64,000 nt of DNA from the NCBI GenBank assembly GCA_947627695.1, contig CANQXF010000004.1:62001-126000 (forward strand), read 5' to 3'. This stretch comes from an uncultured Ruminiclostridium sp. Lineage in GTDB: Bacteria > Bacillota > Clostridia > Oscillospirales > Ruminococcaceae. Position 1 is the first letter of the stretch, and every line of letters starts with the position of its first letter. Position numbers and translations under genes: made by a program. Under the pieces are notes generated by a model, which ran no database searches, was not told the DNA's origin, and worked only from the letters and a program-made list of their open reading frames with translations. Shown here piece after piece: positions 9,643 through 18,851 of the stretch.

Positions 9643-10048
9643 TTGGCAGTGGACAGTTGACAGTGTACAGTGCACAGTGCACAGTGCAAAGTGCAAAGTT
9701 AATGGAATTAGGGCGTTTACCTTGACACTTTCACGGACTTGGTTGGAAAGTGGTGCTGTGGGAGAGAGGTTCTCACAGTTCGGCACTTTTGGGTTGCGGA
9801 TGCCAGCTTCACAGGTGCGCCCCACCCACCCTCCCCCACACCTTTTTCCTTCAATTGAGAGGAAGGCCTTGCGGGCGGGAGGGTGGGGCGCTGGCGTGAA
9901 ACTGGTATGCAGGACACAAAAGAGAAAAGCTGTGCCTCAGCACAGCCAAACTCACCGCTTTCCAACCAAGTCCGTGCAAGTGTCACGGAAAACGCCCTAT
10001 TTCAATTAACTATGCACTCTGCACTCTTCACTGTACACTGTCCACTCT
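9643..10048. repeat. Large palindromic derivative of repeat family B (P2), heptad-bounded
   Basis: Eight sense heptads (CAGTGGA, CAGTTGA, CAGTGTA, three CAGTGCA, AAGTGCA, AAGTTAA) at about 9650-9706 open the element, and reverse heptads close it at about 10005-10048. Between them the two halves are inverted copies: gggcgtttacc...cacggacttggttgg on the left, ccaaccaagtccgtg...ggaaaacgccc on the right. Each half carries the shared core. It fills the gap between malQ and the next gene. Confidence 0.8.
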
Positions 10049-10076
10049 CCCTCATCAAAATGAACACAAAATGTGT

Positions 10077-10694
10077 TCATTCCCCAAAATTCTTTTTAGT
10101 AACAACATTACAAACACAAATCACCAATATCACCCCGTATATCACCCCGCTGGTCACCGCAGAAAGGGTCAGCATTTTTTCATTTTCACCCATCGCCGTT
10201 ATCAGCGTGTTCTGGAGCATAAGCACCGACACCAGCGCGTCAGTAACGTTTATCGTCCCCAACAGCCGTGAAAGGGAATTTTTCTCCGCCCGCCTCTGCT
10301 TTTTCAGCCTCACGCACACAGACGTGACTTTGTAAGTTGTATACGCCGCCATAGCGATAGCAGGTGTTATCCCTATATCAACAGGTCTTTTCATAATTAC
10401 CGCAAGTGAAACGGGCAATGCTAACGACAAACTCAGTATTACCATAATCACCGAACCCGCAATATAGGCTTTCCGAGCGAATTTTTCCTTTTCGTTTTTC
10501 ACCTGAAGCTTTTTCTCCGTCAGCAAAACCGTCCCCCTGACAGCGGCAAGCAAAAGATAAAACACACAAAAGCTCCCATACCACAAGGACAGACGGCTTA
10601 TCCCCAGAAAACCGTTATACAAAGCAAAAACCACAGTAATCCCCAAAGAAAAGACAGCCTTATGCTTTAAAATAATCTTTATCTCATTTTTCAT
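10077..10694 (-). CDS. Predicted multi-pass membrane protein
   Basis: 205 residues with about five or six hydrophobic segments (LGITVVFALYNGFLG, FCVFYLLLAAVRG, IAGSVIMVILSLSLALPV, IGITPAIAMAAYTTY and a C-terminal pair) and a basic loop between them. The ATG overlaps the stop of the upstream TetR gene (ATGAAAAATGA), so translation is probably coupled; a TTG eight codons earlier is the alternative. I do not recognise the family. Position behind a TetR regulator suggests a regulated membrane function, but that is inference. Confidence 0.75.
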   Translation of the reverse strand: MKNEIKIILKHKAVFSLGITVVFALYNGFLGISRLSLWYGSFCVFYLLLAAVRGTVLLTEKKLQVKNEKEKFARKAYIAGSVIMVILSLSLALPVSLAVIMKRPVDIGITPAIAMAAYTTYKVTSVCVRLKKQRRAEKNSLSRLLGTINVTDALVSVLMLQNTLITAMGENEKMLTLSAVTSGVIYGVILVICVCNVVTKKNFGE

Positions 10695-11295
10695 CAGGAT
10701 ATTCTTTTCTCCTGTCAAAAGGCCGCACGCACGCCTCTATCACGTCGGCTATCACTTCCACAGGCTCTTTACAGCCGCCGTTCAGCCATTCCCTAATTAC
10801 CGCCACGGTGCCCTCTATATAATAGGCGGTGTAATATTTCCAAACCCCCTCAGGTATGCGGAATTTCTCAAAAACGGGACGGATAACGTACTGCTTCAGA
10901 TATCCGTACTTCACCCTCGCCTGCATACTTTCGGGATTTCTGAAGGTGGCTCGGTAAATATTTTTGTTTTCCCTGATGAAATTAAGATACGGATAGAGAT
11001 AGTCCTTTTTGATAAAGATAAGCTCCTCCGCGCTTTTGCCGCTTATGTTTTCCGCAAAGCCCGCCTTGTCTGCGGAGAAATAGGACAAAAACCGCTTGTT
11101 TATCATCTCCGCCGTTTCGTTCACCAGGTCGGCTATCGTTTCATAGTGGAGGTAAAAGGTGGAGCGATTAACTCCTGCCTTTTCGCATATCTCCTTTACG
11201 GTGACGTATTCAATGTCCTTTTTCTCCAGCAGCGTTATCAGCGCCTCGTCCATACAAAGGGCGGTGTTGAAATACTTACTTTCGGCTCGGTTCAT
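10684..11295 (-). CDS. TetR/AcrR-family transcriptional regulator
   Basis: 203 residues. The N-terminal helix-turn-helix (about 30-58) contains VTVKEICEKAGVNRSTFYLHY, a typical TetR_N recognition segment; the C-terminal half resembles the TetR_C domain found in Clostridia (EGTVAVIREWLNGG). The start follows AAGGAG at 7-base spacing. It lies 14 bases after a small membrane-protein gene and overlaps the following membrane-protein gene, forming a three-gene operon it may autoregulate. The effector is unknown. Confidence 0.88.
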   Translation of the reverse strand: MNRAESKYFNTALCMDEALITLLEKKDIEYVTVKEICEKAGVNRSTFYLHYETIADLVNETAEMINKRFLSYFSADKAGFAENISGKSAEELIFIKKDYLYPYLNFIRENKNIYRATFRNPESMQARVKYGYLKQYVIRPVFEKFRIPEGVWKYYTAYYIEGTVAVIREWLNGGCKEPVEVIADVIEACVRPFDRRKEYPDEK

Positions 11296-11309
11296 TGCCG
11301 CACTCCTTT

Positions 11310-11657
11310 TTATTCCGCTTCCTCGCTTATTTCTCCCGCAAGCTGCATAATTTCAAAGGCGTATTTGCTCTTCCCCTTTTCCAGCAGCTTTTTGTAAATG
11401 GGATAGTTCACGCATATCCCCGCAATTCCCACAACGCCTATAACTATCCCCATTGGCACCGAACTACCTATAACTCCCATAGCAAGGCACATTCCCGCAC
11501 CGAACACCAAGGTCATTATTATGCCGAAGGTGTAGGCGAAAATGTTTGCAGTGCTTTTCGCTTTCCTGTCCAGCTTTCTCAGCGCTATCACCTTTGAGCT
11601 TCGCTTGGGGGCATATTCCTCAGCTATCGATTGGGCGTAAATTTTGTCAGTATTCAT
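11310..11657 (-). CDS. Small two-helix membrane protein, first gene of TetR operon
   Basis: 115 residues. A basic N-terminal half (RSSKVIALRKLDRKAKS) is followed by two membrane helices (about 38-60 and 64-84), then a Lys-rich segment and an acidic tail. The ATG at 11657 follows AAGGAGAACCGAT; the longer open frame upstream runs through repeat DNA and has no ribosome site. A TATAAT-like -10 lies about 40 bases upstream. Function unknown. Confidence 0.7.
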   Translation of the reverse strand: MNTDKIYAQSIAEEYAPKRSSKVIALRKLDRKAKSTANIFAYTFGIIMTLVFGAGMCLAMGVIGSSVPMGIVIGVVGIAGICVNYPIYKKLLEKGKSKYAFEIMQLAGEISEEAE

Positions 11658-11762
11658 ATCGGTTCTCCTTTTCGTTTTGATACTTTGATTATAACCGCTT
11701 TTGGCGGAAAAGGGAACAACAGATGTGGGATTTTTTGTTGATTTTTGGAAGAACAAAACAGT

Positions 11763-12290
11763 TGACAGTGCACAGTGCAAAGTGCAGAGTTGTGGTATTT
11801 TTCGGCTTTGCCGAAAAATGGATTTGAATGGCAGGCGGTGGAGAGAAGGTTGAAGGAGCAAAGCTGCGGGCGGGAAAGCGTTTTTGCGGCTTTGCCGCAA
11901 ACAGCGGGTGGGACGCACCAGTGAAGCTGGTGTGTACAACACAAAAGTGAAAGCCAACCCACCACATTTCCACTCTCACAACATTGGTAAATAACCTTCC
12001 CTAACCGCACAACGCCGTGCCGCACGTTGCCCGCCTGTGGTAGCGACCCGCAGGGGCGCGGGACCAAACCTCGCAATTGCGAACGCCATAATCAGCAAAT
12101 TGAGAAGAAGTCGAGCAGGTGAATTTAGCAGGGTAGGCTAAAAATAAAGTTTTTCCGGAATTCTTAAAACCGCCTTTTCCAAAAAAGGCGGTTTTAAGCG
12201 GTGCGGCGGCGCCGCATCCGCACGGTACCGTGCGAAACAGATACAAACATCACCCGATAAGGCAGACATAAAAATTAAATCAAAAAAGGT
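11763..12290 (-). repeat. Repeat family A, copy A1 (minus orientation)
   Basis: Starts with a heptad tract (TTGACAGTGCACAGTGCAAA, 11761-11792) and the TTTTTCGGCTTTGCCGAAAAA hairpin region, then carries the whole A core including the CCCGCAGGGGCGCGGG segment (about 12045-12065), a variant of the CTTAAAACCGCC hairpin and the GCACGGTACCGTGC palindrome (about 12217-12230). It fills the gap between the TetR operon and the gatC promoter. Confidence 0.85.
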
Positions 12291-12350
12291 ACTCCTTTTC
12301 CCAAAAACCACCATAAAAGTCAAAACCTTTTAAAAAAGATAAAAATTTCC

Positions 12351-12379
12351 TTGCAAATCTTCCCACTTTATGTTACAAT
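12351..12379 (+). promoter_or_regulatory. Promoter of gatCAB
   Basis: TTGCAA at 12351-12356, a 17-bp spacer, then TACAAT at 12374-12379, about 60 bases before the gatC start. Confidence 0.8.
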
Positions 12380-12437
12380 AAAATGTAAATATACTTTAAT
12401 ACACAAAAGAGAAACGACCAAAAGCGAGGTGACCGTT

Positions 12438-12731
12438 TTGGCAAAAATGGAAAGAGCCGAACTGCTCCACATAGCTCAGCTGTCTATGCTGTCCTTTACG
12501 GAGGAAGAGGCGGAAAAGATGACGGAGCAAATGGGCGACATAATCGACCTTATGGACACCATAAGGGACGTAGAGCTGGAGTACGACGACACAGCGGACA
12601 AAAACGAAGTCCCGTACAATTCATTGCGTGAAGACGAAGCTATGCCCTCTGCGGACACAGAAAAACTGCTTCAAAACGCCGTCACCGACAGCACGGGAAA
12701 TTGCTATACCATTCCCAAGATGATGGAATAA
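12438..12731 (+). CDS. gatC: Asp-tRNA(Asn)/Glu-tRNA(Gln) amidotransferase subunit C
   Basis: 97 residues. GatC wraps around GatA and GatB and stabilises the amidotransferase that makes Gln-tRNA and Asn-tRNA. Family features: LLHIAQLSMLSFTEEE near the N terminus and a C-terminal VTDSTGNCYTIPKMME matching the usual xFxVPKVxE ending. I choose TTG at 12438 because GAGGTGA lies 6 bases upstream; the ATG at 12447 is the alternative. It heads the gatC-gatA-gatB order, separated from gatA by a short heptad-bounded cassette. Confidence 0.92.
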   Translation: MAKMERAELLHIAQLSMLSFTEEEAEKMTEQMGDIIDLMDTIRDVELEYDDTADKNEVPYNSLREDEAMPSADTEKLLQNAVTDSTGNCYTIPKMME

Positions 12732-12732
12732 T

Positions 12733-12852
12733 AACAGTTAAAAGTTAAAAGTTATGAGTGCAAAGTTATGAATTTTCACCCGGCGATCCTGATCCGTCCC
12801 CACAGGGGACACCTTAACTTTTAACTTTGCACTGTGAACTTTAAACTACTAT
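12733..12852. repeat. Short heptad-bounded cassette between gatC and gatA (D5)
   Basis: Sense units CAGTTAA, AAGTTAA, AAGTTAT, GAGTGCA, AAGTTAT start right after the gatC stop. Reverse units (TTAACTT, TTAACTT, TGCACTG, TGAACTT, TAAACT) end just before the gatA ribosome site. A GTCCCCACAGGGGAC hairpin sits between. This is the smallest complete example of the inverted-heptad arrangement. Confidence 0.75.
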
Positions 12853-12871
12853 ATAAACGCTTGGAGTAATT

Positions 12872-14311
12872 ATGGATATAAGATCTGCCTCCCTGCGCAC
12901 CCTCCGAGAAATGCTGGACAGCAAAGAGATAAGCGTTTCGGAGCTTTGCGGGGAATGTTACAAAAATATCAACGCCGCCGAAAATGAGATAGGGGCGTTC
13001 ATCACGCTGACAAAGGATATTGCGGAGGAAAACGCCGCCTCGGCGCAAAAGCGCATAGACGAGGGAAAAGCGGCGTTCCTGACAGGTATCCCCTTGGCGG
13101 TCAAGGACAATATCTGCACCGACGGGATAAAGACCACCTGCGCTTCAAAAATGCTGGCGGATTTCGTTCCGCCCTACGACGCAACGGTAGTTGAAAAGCT
13201 GAAAGAGCAGGACTACGTTCTGCTGGGAAAAGCCAATATGGACGAATTTGCCATGGGCGGCTCAACTCAGACCTCCGCCTTTAAAGTAACCAAAAATCCT
13301 GTTGATACCAGCCGTGTTCCTGGCGGGTCGTCAGGCGGCTCTGCGGCGGCGGTGGCGGCAGGATTTGCGCCCGCTGCGCTTGGGTCGGACACAGGCGGCT
13401 CTATCCGTCAGCCTGCCGCTTTCTGCGGCGTTACGGGGCTGAAGCCCACCTACGGCAGAGTGAGCCGTTACGGTCTGGTGGCTTTCGGCAGCTCGCTGGA
13501 CCAGATAGGACCTATCGCAAATTCCGCCCTTGACTGCGGTGAGATTCTGAACGTCATAGCAGGAGCCGACCCACGGGACGCAACCTGCGCCAACAAAACC
13601 GAGGCGGACTTCAACCGTCTGGCGGGAAAATCCGTTCAGGGGATAAAGATCGCCATTCCCGAAGAATATTACGGGGAAGCGGTGGACGGCGAAGTAAAGA
13701 CCGCCGTTATGAACGCCGCCAAGGAGCTTGAAGGTCAGGGCGCGGTACTGGTAAGCTGCAAAATGCCGTCCTTGAAATATGGTATCCCCGCATATTATCT
13801 GATAGCCTGCGCCGAGGCAGCCTCAAACCTGTCCCGCTACGATGGCATAAAGTACGGTCTGAGGGGCGAGGGCAAAAATTACAAGGAAATGATACTTGAC
13901 AGCCGCAATAAAGGCTTTGGAAACGAGGTCAAAAGGCGTATCCTCCTTGGAAACTACGCCCTGTCCAGCGGATATTTCGACGCTTATTACAGAAAAGCCT
14001 GCGCTTTGCGGCAGAGGATAATCGGGGAGTATGAGGAGATGTTCGGTTCTGCGGACGTGGTTTTAACTCCCACAACTCCCACCGCCGCATTCAAGCTGGG
14101 TTCAACCGAAAACGACCCTGTAAAAATGTACACGGCGGACATTATGACCGTTCCTGTAAATATTGCGGGACTGCCTGCCGTTTCCGTTCCCTGCGGAAAG
14201 ACCGCCGAGGGACTTCCCATAGGAATGAGCATTGTGGGCAGGAAATTTGACGAATATACCATAATACAGATAGCGGACGCTTATCAGAGAACGTGTAAGG
14301 AGGGTCTGTAA
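12872..14311 (+). CDS. gatA: Glutamyl/aspartyl-tRNA amidotransferase subunit A
   Basis: 479 residues, amidase-signature family. It hydrolyses glutamine and supplies ammonia to GatB for transamidation of misacylated tRNA. The catalytic Ser-cisSer-Lys triad is intact: Lys78 in PLAVKDN, Ser153 in PGGSSGGS and Ser177 in GSDTGGSIRQPA. The ATG follows CTTGGAG. The stop lies one base ahead of gatB, whose ribosome site sits inside this gene's end. Confidence 0.97.
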   Translation: MDIRSASLRTLREMLDSKEISVSELCGECYKNINAAENEIGAFITLTKDIAEENAASAQKRIDEGKAAFLTGIPLAVKDNICTDGIKTTCASKMLADFVPPYDATVVEKLKEQDYVLLGKANMDEFAMGGSTQTSAFKVTKNPVDTSRVPGGSSGGSAAAVAAGFAPAALGSDTGGSIRQPAAFCGVTGLKPTYGRVSRYGLVAFGSSLDQIGPIANSALDCGEILNVIAGADPRDATCANKTEADFNRLAGKSVQGIKIAIPEEYYGEAVDGEVKTAVMNAAKELEGQGAVLVSCKMPSLKYGIPAYYLIACAEAASNLSRYDGIKYGLRGEGKNYKEMILDSRNKGFGNEVKRRILLGNYALSSGYFDAYYRKACALRQRIIGEYEEMFGSADVVLTPTTPTAAFKLGSTENDPVKMYTADIMTVPVNIAGLPAVSVPCGKTAEGLPIGMSIVGRKFDEYTIIQIADAYQRTCKEGL

Positions 14312-14312
14312 A

Positions 14313-15740
14313 ATGCTTTATCCTACTATCGGACTTGAAATGCACGCTGAACTGCTTACGCAGTCAAAGGTATTCTGCACCTGCTCCGCCGCTTTCGGCG
14401 GAGAACCCAACACCCGCTGTTGTCCCGTGTGCAGCGGTATGCCGGGGACGCTCCCTGTGCTGAACCGCCGCGCGGTGGAATACATTGTAAAAGCGGGTTA
14501 CGTTTTAAACTGCGACATCAGCCGCTTTACAAAGTGGGACAGAAAGAACTATTTCTACCCCGACCTTCCCAAAGCCTATCAGATAAGCCAGATGCCCAGA
14601 CCCGTCTGCCTCGGCGGATATGTGGACATCGTTTCCGAGGGGGAGGAAAAGCGGATAAGGATAAACCGAATCCACCTTGAAGAGGACGCAGGAAAGCTGA
14701 TACACGACGACGCCAGCGGGGAGACCCTGGCGGACTACAACCGCTGTGGTATTCCACTTATAGAGATAGTGACCGAGCCTGATTTTCACTCCGCCGCTGA
14801 CGTTACCGCCTTTGTGGAAAAGATGAGGCTGTTGCTCCAGTATGCGGGGATATGCGACGGCAGAATGGAACAGGGAAGTCTGCGCTGCGACGTGAACATC
14901 TCCCTTGCGGAAAAAGGCGCAAAGGAGCTTGGCACAAGGGCGGAGATAAAGAACATCAACTCCGTGCGCGCAATCGGCAGGGCTATCGAATACGAAATTT
15001 ACCGCCAGACCGAGCTTATCGAGAACGGCGAAAAGGTGATACAGGAAACGAGGCGTTTTTCCGACAGCACAGGGGAAACTTCCGCTATGCGCTCCAAGGA
15101 GGACGCTCAGGACTACCGCTATTTCCCCGACCCTGACATTCCCCCTGTTATATTCACGGAGGAGGAGCTGGAGGAGATAAGACTCTCCATTCCCGAAATG
15201 CCCGAAAAGCGCAAGGAGCGCTATGTAAGTGAATACGGCATTTCTCCCGCCGACGCCGACACGCTGATAAACAACCGACATGTCTGCCTTTTCTTTGAGG
15301 AGGCGGCAAAGGCGTATGATAATCCCAGAAACGTGGCAAACTTCATTTTAGTTGAGCTTATGCGCCGCATAAATACAGGGGAAGCGGATATGGATGATCT
15401 TCCCTTTACTGCGGCGGATCTGGCAAGGCTGGTGGAGCTTGGCGACACTGACAAGATAAACAAAAGCTGCTGCAAGGACGTTCTGCGCACTATGCTTGAA
15501 ACGGGGAAGAAGCCTGACGTTATCTGCGAGGAGGAAAACCTTTGGATAAAGGAGGACCTTGGCGCAGCGGAGGCTGTTATCGACAAGATACTTGCCGACA
15601 ATCCCAAGGTGGTGGAGCAGTACCGAAACGGCGAGCAGAAGGTGTTCGGGTTCCTTATGGGGCAGGCGAACAAGCAGCTTAAAGGGGCGGCGACGCCGAA
15701 GGCGGTCAAGGAACTGCTGGAGAAGAAGTTGGGTTCTTGA
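14313..15740 (+). CDS. gatB: Glutamyl/aspartyl-tRNA amidotransferase subunit B
   Basis: 475 residues, full length. It is the tRNA-binding and kinase-like transamidation subunit. The N-terminal IGLEMHAEL, the zinc-knuckle-like cysteines at 22, 24, 36/37 and 40, and the C-terminal YqeY-like helical domain (VFGFLMGQANKQLKG) are visible. AAGGAGG in the last codons of gatA supplies the ribosome site. The stop TGA is part of TTCTTGAGCAGAAC, the left end of repeat copy A2; tyrS ends in the same string. Confidence 0.97.
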   Translation: MLYPTIGLEMHAELLTQSKVFCTCSAAFGGEPNTRCCPVCSGMPGTLPVLNRRAVEYIVKAGYVLNCDISRFTKWDRKNYFYPDLPKAYQISQMPRPVCLGGYVDIVSEGEEKRIRINRIHLEEDAGKLIHDDASGETLADYNRCGIPLIEIVTEPDFHSAADVTAFVEKMRLLLQYAGICDGRMEQGSLRCDVNISLAEKGAKELGTRAEIKNINSVRAIGRAIEYEIYRQTELIENGEKVIQETRRFSDSTGETSAMRSKEDAQDYRYFPDPDIPPVIFTEEELEEIRLSIPEMPEKRKERYVSEYGISPADADTLINNRHVCLFFEEAAKAYDNPRNVANFILVELMRRINTGEADMDDLPFTAADLARLVELGDTDKINKSCCKDVLRTMLETGKKPDVICEEENLWIKEDLGAAEAVIDKILADNPKVVEQYRNGEQKVFGFLMGQANKQLKGAATPKAVKELLEKKLGS

Positions 15741-16341
15741 GCAGAACTTGCTTTTTAAGATAATTTTTATGTTTTTTCGACGGATAAGGCGATGTGTTTT
15801 TGGAAAAGGTTGTACCTTTTGGATTTAATATATATCTGTTTTCGCTTGATAAGGCAATGTTGGTTGTGACCCCAGTGTCACGGCGGTCGCGGCGCCGCCG
15901 CACCGCTTAAAACCGCCTTTTTCGGAAAAGGCGGTTTTAAGAATTCCGGAAAAACTTTATTTTTAGCCTACCCTACTAAATTCGCCTGCTCGACTTCTTC
16001 TCACTCCACAAGTGGTAATGCTCGCAATTGCGAGGTTTAGTCCCGCGCCCCTGCGGGTCGCTGCCACAGGCGGGCAACGTGCGGCACGGCGTTGTGCGGT
16101 TAGGGAAGGTCGTTTACCGATGTTGTTTAATGGGAAAAGTTGTGGGTTGGCTTTCAGTTTTGTGCTGTGGATACCAGCTTCACTTCTGCGCCCCTCCCGC
16201 TGTTTGCGGCAAAGCCGCAAAAACGCTTTCCCGCCCGCAACCTTGCTCCTTCAACCTTCTCTTTCCCGCCAGCCATTCAAATCCGTCCGCGAAGCGGACT
16301 CCACAACTGTCAACTGTACACTGTACACTATAAACTATCAA
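15733..16341 (+). repeat. Repeat family A, copy A2
   Basis: Opens with TTCTTGAGCAGAAC over the gatB stop. Carries the GTGACCCCAGTGTCAC loop variant (about 15868), a 16-bp perfect stem CTTAAAACCGCCTTTT at 15906-15921 with its complement at 15926-15941, the CCCGCGCCCCTGCGGG segment (about 16042), the shared core (about 16150-16200), the GTCCGCGAAGCGGAC hairpin (about 16287) and reverse heptads to 16340. It ends right at the aspS ribosome site. Confidence 0.88.
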
Positions 16342-16353
16342 AAGGAGTTTCCC

Positions 16354-18117
16354 ATGATAAAACCAAACCAATACCGCACACATACCACCGCTATGATAAG
16401 CGAGGATACGCTTGACACCACCGTCTGCGTGGCGGGGTGGGTGGAGAATATCCGCGACCACGGCGGGATAAAGTTCATCGACCTGCGGGACCACTACGGC
16501 GTCGTGCAGGTGACTTTTCAGCAGAACGAGGCTTTGCTGGAGGGTATCCACCGTGAGTTCGTCATTTCTTTGGAGGGAAAGGTCATAAACCGCGACCCCT
16601 CCACCTACAACGACAAAATCTCCACAGGCAAGGTGGAGATAGTGGCGGAAAAGCTGACCGTTCTGGGAAAGGTGACGGAGCAGCTTCCTTTCGAGGTGTC
16701 AACTTCAAAGGACAGCGGCGAGGACGTGCGTTTGCGCTACCGTTTCCTTGACCTGCGCAGCAAAAAAATGCACGACAACATCGTAAAGCGCAGTGAGATA
16801 ATGCAGTTTATGCGGGAAAAGATGATGGAAGAGGGATTTCTGGAATTGCAGACCCCCATACTTTCCACCTCATCTCCCGAGGGAGCAAGGGATTTCCTTA
16901 TCCCAAGCCGTCGTCATCATGGGAAGTTCTACGCTTTGCCCCAAGCGCCCCAGATTTTCAAACAGCTGTATATGGCAAGCGGATTTGACAGGTACTTTCA
17001 GCTTGCGCCCTGCTTCCGTGACGAGGACGCAAGGGCGGACAGAACGGCAGGCGAGTTCTATCAGCTTGACCTTGAAATGGCGTTCGCAACGCAGGAGGAC
17101 GTGTTTGACGTAGCGGAAAGAGTTTTCCCCGCAATACTGGAAAGATTCGGGAACAAGGAGTTCACCAAAGCGCCGTTCCCCCGCATAAGCTATGAGGAGG
17201 CTATGCTGAAATACGGCACGGATAAGCCTGACCTGCGCAATCCTCTTGAGATAATCGACATCTCCGACTTGTTTGAGGAGACCGAGTTCAAGCCCTTCAG
17301 GGGCAAGACGGTGAGAGCGATAAACGTTCCCGGAATGGGCTCCCGCAGTAAGACCTTCTTTGCAAAAATGGAAGAATACGCCCTTTCTATCGGAATGAAA
17401 GGGCTGGGATATATCAAGGTAGACGAAAACTTCAACTACCTTGGACCTATCGACAAATTCCTCAAGGACAGCGACAGGAAAGAGCTTAAGGAGCGCGCAG
17501 GGCTGAACGTGGGCGACGTGCTTTACTTCATCGCCGACAATAAGAAAAATGCCGCAAAATTTGCGGGGCAGATACGCTCTGAGCTGGGAGTGCGGCTTGA
17601 CATAATCGACAAAAGCAGCTACAAGCCCTGTTGGATAGTGGATTTCCCTATGTATGAGGAGGACGAGGACACGGGTCTGCCTGCGTTCACACACAATCCT
17701 TTCTCAATGCCCCAAGGGGAGCTTGAAGCGCTGAACACCAAGGCTCCCGAGGAAATTCTTGCGTATCAGTACGACCTTGTGTGCGACGGGATAGAGCTTG
17801 TGTCAGGCGCAGTAAGGAACCACGACATCGACGTTATGATAAGGGCGTTTGAGATAGCGGGCTACACCGAGGAGGACGTAAAGACCAAGTTCGGCGCGCT
17901 TTACACCGCTTTCAAGTATGGCGCTCCCCCGCATGCGGGAATGGCGCTGGGAATAGACAGGCTTATTATGATGCTGTTGGAGGAGGAGAGCATAAGGGAA
18001 GTTATTGCGTTCCCGCTGAACTCCAATGCGCAGGACTTGCTGCTTGGCGCACCTACTGAGGTGACGGAGCAGCAGCTCAGGGAAGTGCATATTAAGGTTA
18101 GGCAGAAGATGGGTTGA
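16354..18117 (+). CDS. aspS: Aspartyl-tRNA synthetase
   Basis: 587 residues, the usual bacterial AspRS length, class II. N-terminal OB-fold anticodon domain (about 15-110), a catalytic core with motif 2 FRDEDARADR, the bacterial GAD insertion, and motif 3 GMALGIDRL near the C terminus. ATG at 16354 follows AAAGGAG; the open frame continues upstream only through repeat A2 and is not coding. With GatCAB upstream the enzyme could also make Asp-tRNA(Asn); whether it is discriminating cannot be said from sequence. The stop TGA lies in a TTGACAG heptad. Confidence 0.97.
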   Translation: MIKPNQYRTHTTAMISEDTLDTTVCVAGWVENIRDHGGIKFIDLRDHYGVVQVTFQQNEALLEGIHREFVISLEGKVINRDPSTYNDKISTGKVEIVAEKLTVLGKVTEQLPFEVSTSKDSGEDVRLRYRFLDLRSKKMHDNIVKRSEIMQFMREKMMEEGFLELQTPILSTSSPEGARDFLIPSRRHHGKFYALPQAPQIFKQLYMASGFDRYFQLAPCFRDEDARADRTAGEFYQLDLEMAFATQEDVFDVAERVFPAILERFGNKEFTKAPFPRISYEEAMLKYGTDKPDLRNPLEIIDISDLFEETEFKPFRGKTVRAINVPGMGSRSKTFFAKMEEYALSIGMKGLGYIKVDENFNYLGPIDKFLKDSDRKELKERAGLNVGDVLYFIADNKKNAAKFAGQIRSELGVRLDIIDKSSYKPCWIVDFPMYEEDEDTGLPAFTHNPFSMPQGELEALNTKAPEEILAYQYDLVCDGIELVSGAVRNHDIDVMIRAFEIAGYTEEDVKTKFGALYTAFKYGAPPHAGMALGIDRLIMMLLEEESIREVIAFPLNSNAQDLLLGAPTEVTEQQLREVHIKVRQKMG

Positions 18118-18592
18118 CAGTGTACAGTGCAGAGTGTAGAATACACAATAATATTTAATTTTTATGTTTTAGCATTTGATAACACAATGTTGGTTGTGAC
18201 CCCAGTGTCACGGCGGATGCGGCGCCGCCGCACCGCTTAAGACTATCTTTTTTTTAGAAAAAAAGATAGCCTTAAGAATCCAGAAAAAAATCTGATTTTT
18301 AGCCTACCCTACCAAATGGTCCAGCTCGACTTCTTCTCAATCTGCTTGGAGATGGTGTTCGCAATTGCGAGGTTTGGTCCCGCGCCCCTGCGGGTCGCTG
18401 CCACAGGCGGGCAACGTGCGGCACGGCGTGGTGCGGTAGGGAAGGTCATTTCAATGTTGTGAGAGTGGTAATGTGGTGGGTCTTGCTTTATGTTTTGTGT
18501 GCTGCACATCAGTTTCCCGCCAGCGTCCCGCCCGCTGTTTGCGGCTTCGCCGCAAAAACGCTTTCCCGCCCGCAGCCTTGTTCCTTCAACCT
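18115..18592 (+). repeat. Repeat family A, copy A3
   Basis: Begins with heptads overlapping the aspS stop. Carries the GTGACCCCAGTGTCAC variant (about 18198), a diverged long hairpin (CTTAAGACTATCTTTTTTT-type instead of the usual CCGCC stem, 18236-18275), the CCCGCGCCCCTGCGGG segment (about 18380) and the shared core (about 18500). The usual right end is missing; after CCTTCAACCT it changes into a terminator hairpin. Confidence 0.85.
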
Positions 18593-18602
18593 AAAACAAA
18601 AA

Positions 18603-18638
18603 CAGGAAACACCAAAAAAGTGTTTCCCGTTTTTTTAT
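18603..18638. terminator. Hairpin terminator
   Basis: Stem ACAGGAAACAC / GTGTTTCCCGT (one mismatch) followed by seven T on the plus strand and preceded by an A-rich run. It may end both aspS transcription and the opposing feo operon. Confidence 0.7.
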
Positions 18639-18670
18639 TCCTCTAACTGTCAACTGTCAACTGTACACTG

Positions 18671-18835
18671 TCAACTGTCTTTCCCCTCCGCGTGACTGCA
18701 CCCGTGGCAATGGGCGCAATCTCCGCCGCAGAGGGATTTTCCTTGTTTTTTGCCTTTTACCATTGATACGATTATCAGACCGATTATCACCGCTAAAATA
18801 AGCAGGACAACGGCGGTGGAGATGTACTGTTCCAT
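18671..18835 (-). CDS. FeoB-associated Cys-rich membrane protein
   Basis: 54 residues. One N-terminal membrane helix (ISTAVVLLILAVIIGLIIV) is followed by a short basic linker and a tail with four cysteines and two histidines (CGGDCAHCHGCSH). This matches the small FeoB-associated protein family encoded after feoB in many Firmicutes, thought to assist ferrous-iron transport. The ATG follows GGGAGAAAAATT, 16 bases after feoB. The stop TGA comes from a GACAGTTGA heptad, so the protein ends Lys-Asp-Ser. Confidence 0.88.
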   Translation of the reverse strand: MEQYISTAVVLLILAVIIGLIIVSMVKGKKQGKSLCGGDCAHCHGCSHAEGKDS

Positions 18836-18851
18836 AATTTTTCTCCCGAAT

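Noticed and set aside
14505..15281. 258-codon minus-strand frame opposite gatB
   Set aside because: It is antisense to a fully conserved gene and has neither a ribosome site nor recognisable domains.
15906..15941. Family-A 16-bp hairpin as an ordinary terminator
   Set aside because: The stem ends TTTTAAG rather than in a longer U run and sits far from most gene ends; termination activity is possible but not supported enough to list each as a terminator.
16012..16353. N-terminal extension of aspS
   Set aside because: The extension lies wholly in repeat A2; AAAGGAG directly before the ATG at 16354 gives a normal AspRS length.
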